This document shows positions 62,821-64,000 of a DNA stretch of 64,000 nt, in pieces. The notes under the pieces were generated by a model. The model was not told the origin of the DNA. It was given only the letters and a program-made list of their open reading frames with translations, and did not search any database. The stretch is taken from contig CALXYB010000005.1 in assembly GCA_944392835.1 (NCBI GenBank), positions 1 through 64,000 on the forward strand, given 5' to 3'. Each line of letters starts with the position of its first letter. The first letter of the stretch is position 1. Source of the stretch: an uncultured Alphaproteobacteria bacterium. Its GTDB lineage: Bacteria; Pseudomonadota; Alphaproteobacteria; RF32; CAG-239. A program made the translations under genes and the position numbers.

Positions 62821-64000
62821 TTTATCAGTTTCTGGCGTTTTTAGTAGTTCATCAAATGGCTTAACTATTGAAAACGCTATATTTTTTCCTTCAGTTTTGC
62901 AGTCCGATAATATTAATTTCAAAATGTCTCTTTTTTCAGAAATAATCGGACTTTTTAAGAATTTTCCTACATTTGCTGCTATTTCCGCGATATTTGCTAG
63001 TATTTCATCAGTTTCAGCATCAATCTCAAGGTATTTATCCATATCTTTTTGTAGTTTTTCTTTTTCCATTTCAATTTCAGTTTTTAATTCATTATACATT
63101 TTTTCATCGCATTTACCTTTCATATAGCCACGAAATAGGTTTTTTGCTTCTTCATCAAGCTCATTTAATTTAATGGTAATGTCTCGTTTGAGATTGGTTG
63201 TATTGATATTTTCGGCTTTGAGTTGCTTTTTTACTTCTGCCTTAATATTGTTTAACATAGTGTCACTAATGTTCATAGGTAATGACAATTCTTGTTCAAG
63301 TTGTTGTAAGATTTTTGCTTCATTGATTGGTTTTTGTGAACATTTGGAACGTAATTTGTTGCATTTTAAATAATTGTAAGAATGTTTATCGTCTTTTACT
63401 TTAGTTTCACAAGTCATTAAACTACCACAACAACCACATCTGACTAAACCTGTAAAAATATATTGTTTATCACCATAATATAATTTACTTGGTGCTCGTT
63501 TTCTTCCTGCCATTGTATCTTGGACAATTTGAAACAATTCTTTATCTATAAATAAAGGATAAGGATGTTTATAAACTTTGCCTTTTTGCGTGAAATATCC
63601 AATGTAAAAAGTGTTTTTCAGTATGTTTTGAACTTGAGCTCGACTGATTGTTTTATTTACACGACACATTTTTGAAGATAATCCTAAGGTTCTGGCTAGA
63701 TTGGTAATATCTTGCAAGGTTCGTCCACCTTTGGCATATTCTTCAAACAATCTCTTAACCTTTGGCGCACGGTCGGGGTCAATGATAATATCTGCCGGAG
63801 TCGTTTTGGTTTTGGATATATTTAAATAACCGACCGGAGCACAAGATTGCCATTGTCCGTTTTCTCTTTTATATTCCTGACTTCTGATAACATTATCACG
63901 CAGCGACCCGACATACATTTTAGCGGATAACACTCCCATGTCCCAACGCAATATATCAGAAGAGGTACTGTCTTTATGTAAATGAAAACCTTCTTTATAA
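62773..64000 (-). CDS. Serine site-specific recombinase, partial at window edge
   Basis: The last 409 residues of a large serine recombinase; the catalytic N-terminal domain lies beyond base 64000. The visible part has the recombinase domain (PVGYLNISKTKT, ILKNTFYIGYFTQKG and PLFIDKELFQIVQDTM), the zinc ribbon CGCCGSLMTCET with later cysteines in YLKCNKLRSKCSQ, and a coiled coil near the end. The last 15 codons (WCRWQESDLRPRH) are antisense to the tRNA-Thr, and the stop lies in its anticodon stem. Such an enzyme inserts and excises a mobile element at the tRNA 3' end. Confidence 0.85.
   Translation of the reverse strand, partial: YKEGFHLHKDSTSSDILRWDMGVLSAKMYVGSLRDNVIRSQEYKRENGQWQSCAPVGYLNISKTKTTPADIIIDPDRAPKVKRLFEEYAKGGRTLQDITNLARTLGLSSKMCRVNKTISRAQVQNILKNTFYIGYFTQKGKVYKHPYPLFIDKELFQIVQDTMAGRKRAPSKLYYGDKQYIFTGLVRCGCCGSLMTCETKVKDDKHSYNYLKCNKLRSKCSQKPINEAKILQQLEQELSLPMNISDTMLNNIKAEVKKQLKAENINTTNLKRDITIKLNELDEEAKNLFRGYMKGKCDEKMYNELKTEIEMEKEKLQKDMDKYLEIDAETDEILANIAEIAANVGKFLKSPIISEKRDILKLILSDCKTEGKNIAFSIVKPFDELLKTPETDKWCRWQESDLRPRHYQ

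Overview
The window looks like chromosome of a low-GC, probably gut-associated and uncultured alphaproteobacterium. The evidence is a Gram-negative gene set with lipoproteins and a TolC-like protein, a ptsP-prfA neighbourhood of alphaproteobacterial type, a fused molybdopterin-binding/nucleotidyltransferase protein like those of alphaproteobacteria, and a class III (anaerobic) ribonucleotide reductase. Taxonomy is inference from gene content only; no rRNA is present.

Region 1 (1-9600) is an accessory defence island: a KAP-type P-loop NTPase, then a type III restriction-modification system whose mod and res genes are separated by two extra genes (an AbiJ/HEPN-like protein and a membrane-anchored protein). 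It ends in the wreck of a helicase gene and a fragment resembling a tRNA 3' end, as expected at the edge of an integrated element. Region 2 (9600-17640) holds a DUF218-like protein, a zeta-like kinase, a flavin-reductase-like protein, a CoaD-HD fusion, and the anaerobic ribonucleotide reductase operon (nrdD, a separate glycyl-radical piece, nrdG) behind two NrdR-box palindromes.

Region 3 (17640-29300) holds a TolC-like lipoprotein with an Ig/cadherin-like tail, a lone VirB8-like protein, a molybdopterin/MobA-like fusion, rplM-rpsI, mutS, a PhoR-like kinase and hypothetical proteins. Region 4 (29300-38320) has two secreted cysteine-rich proteins, pepF, a GlmU-like uridylyltransferase, a DUF2207 protein and two polytopic membrane proteins, with a REP-like repeat family at two gene ends (29305 and 36381). 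Region 5 (38320-48800) is core: dnaE, prfA, hisS, a RodZ-like protein, ptsP, a cupin and an isochorismatase-family hydrolase. Region 6 (48900-51780) has a degenerate DEAD-box protein followed by an AT-rich Tsp45I-like type II restriction-modification pair.

Region 7 (51800-62580) carries a 51-residue lipoprotein, a small membrane protein, sdaA, an M49-like metallopeptidase, a Memo-AMMECR1 fusion, HAD and HD hydrolases, the divergent serS/trpS pair, a META lipoprotein and membrane proteins. Region 8 (62746-64000) is tRNA-Thr(GGT) with a serine-recombinase gene reading into it, the left edge of a second integrated element that runs past the window. Most strand changes are marked by clear hairpin terminators.
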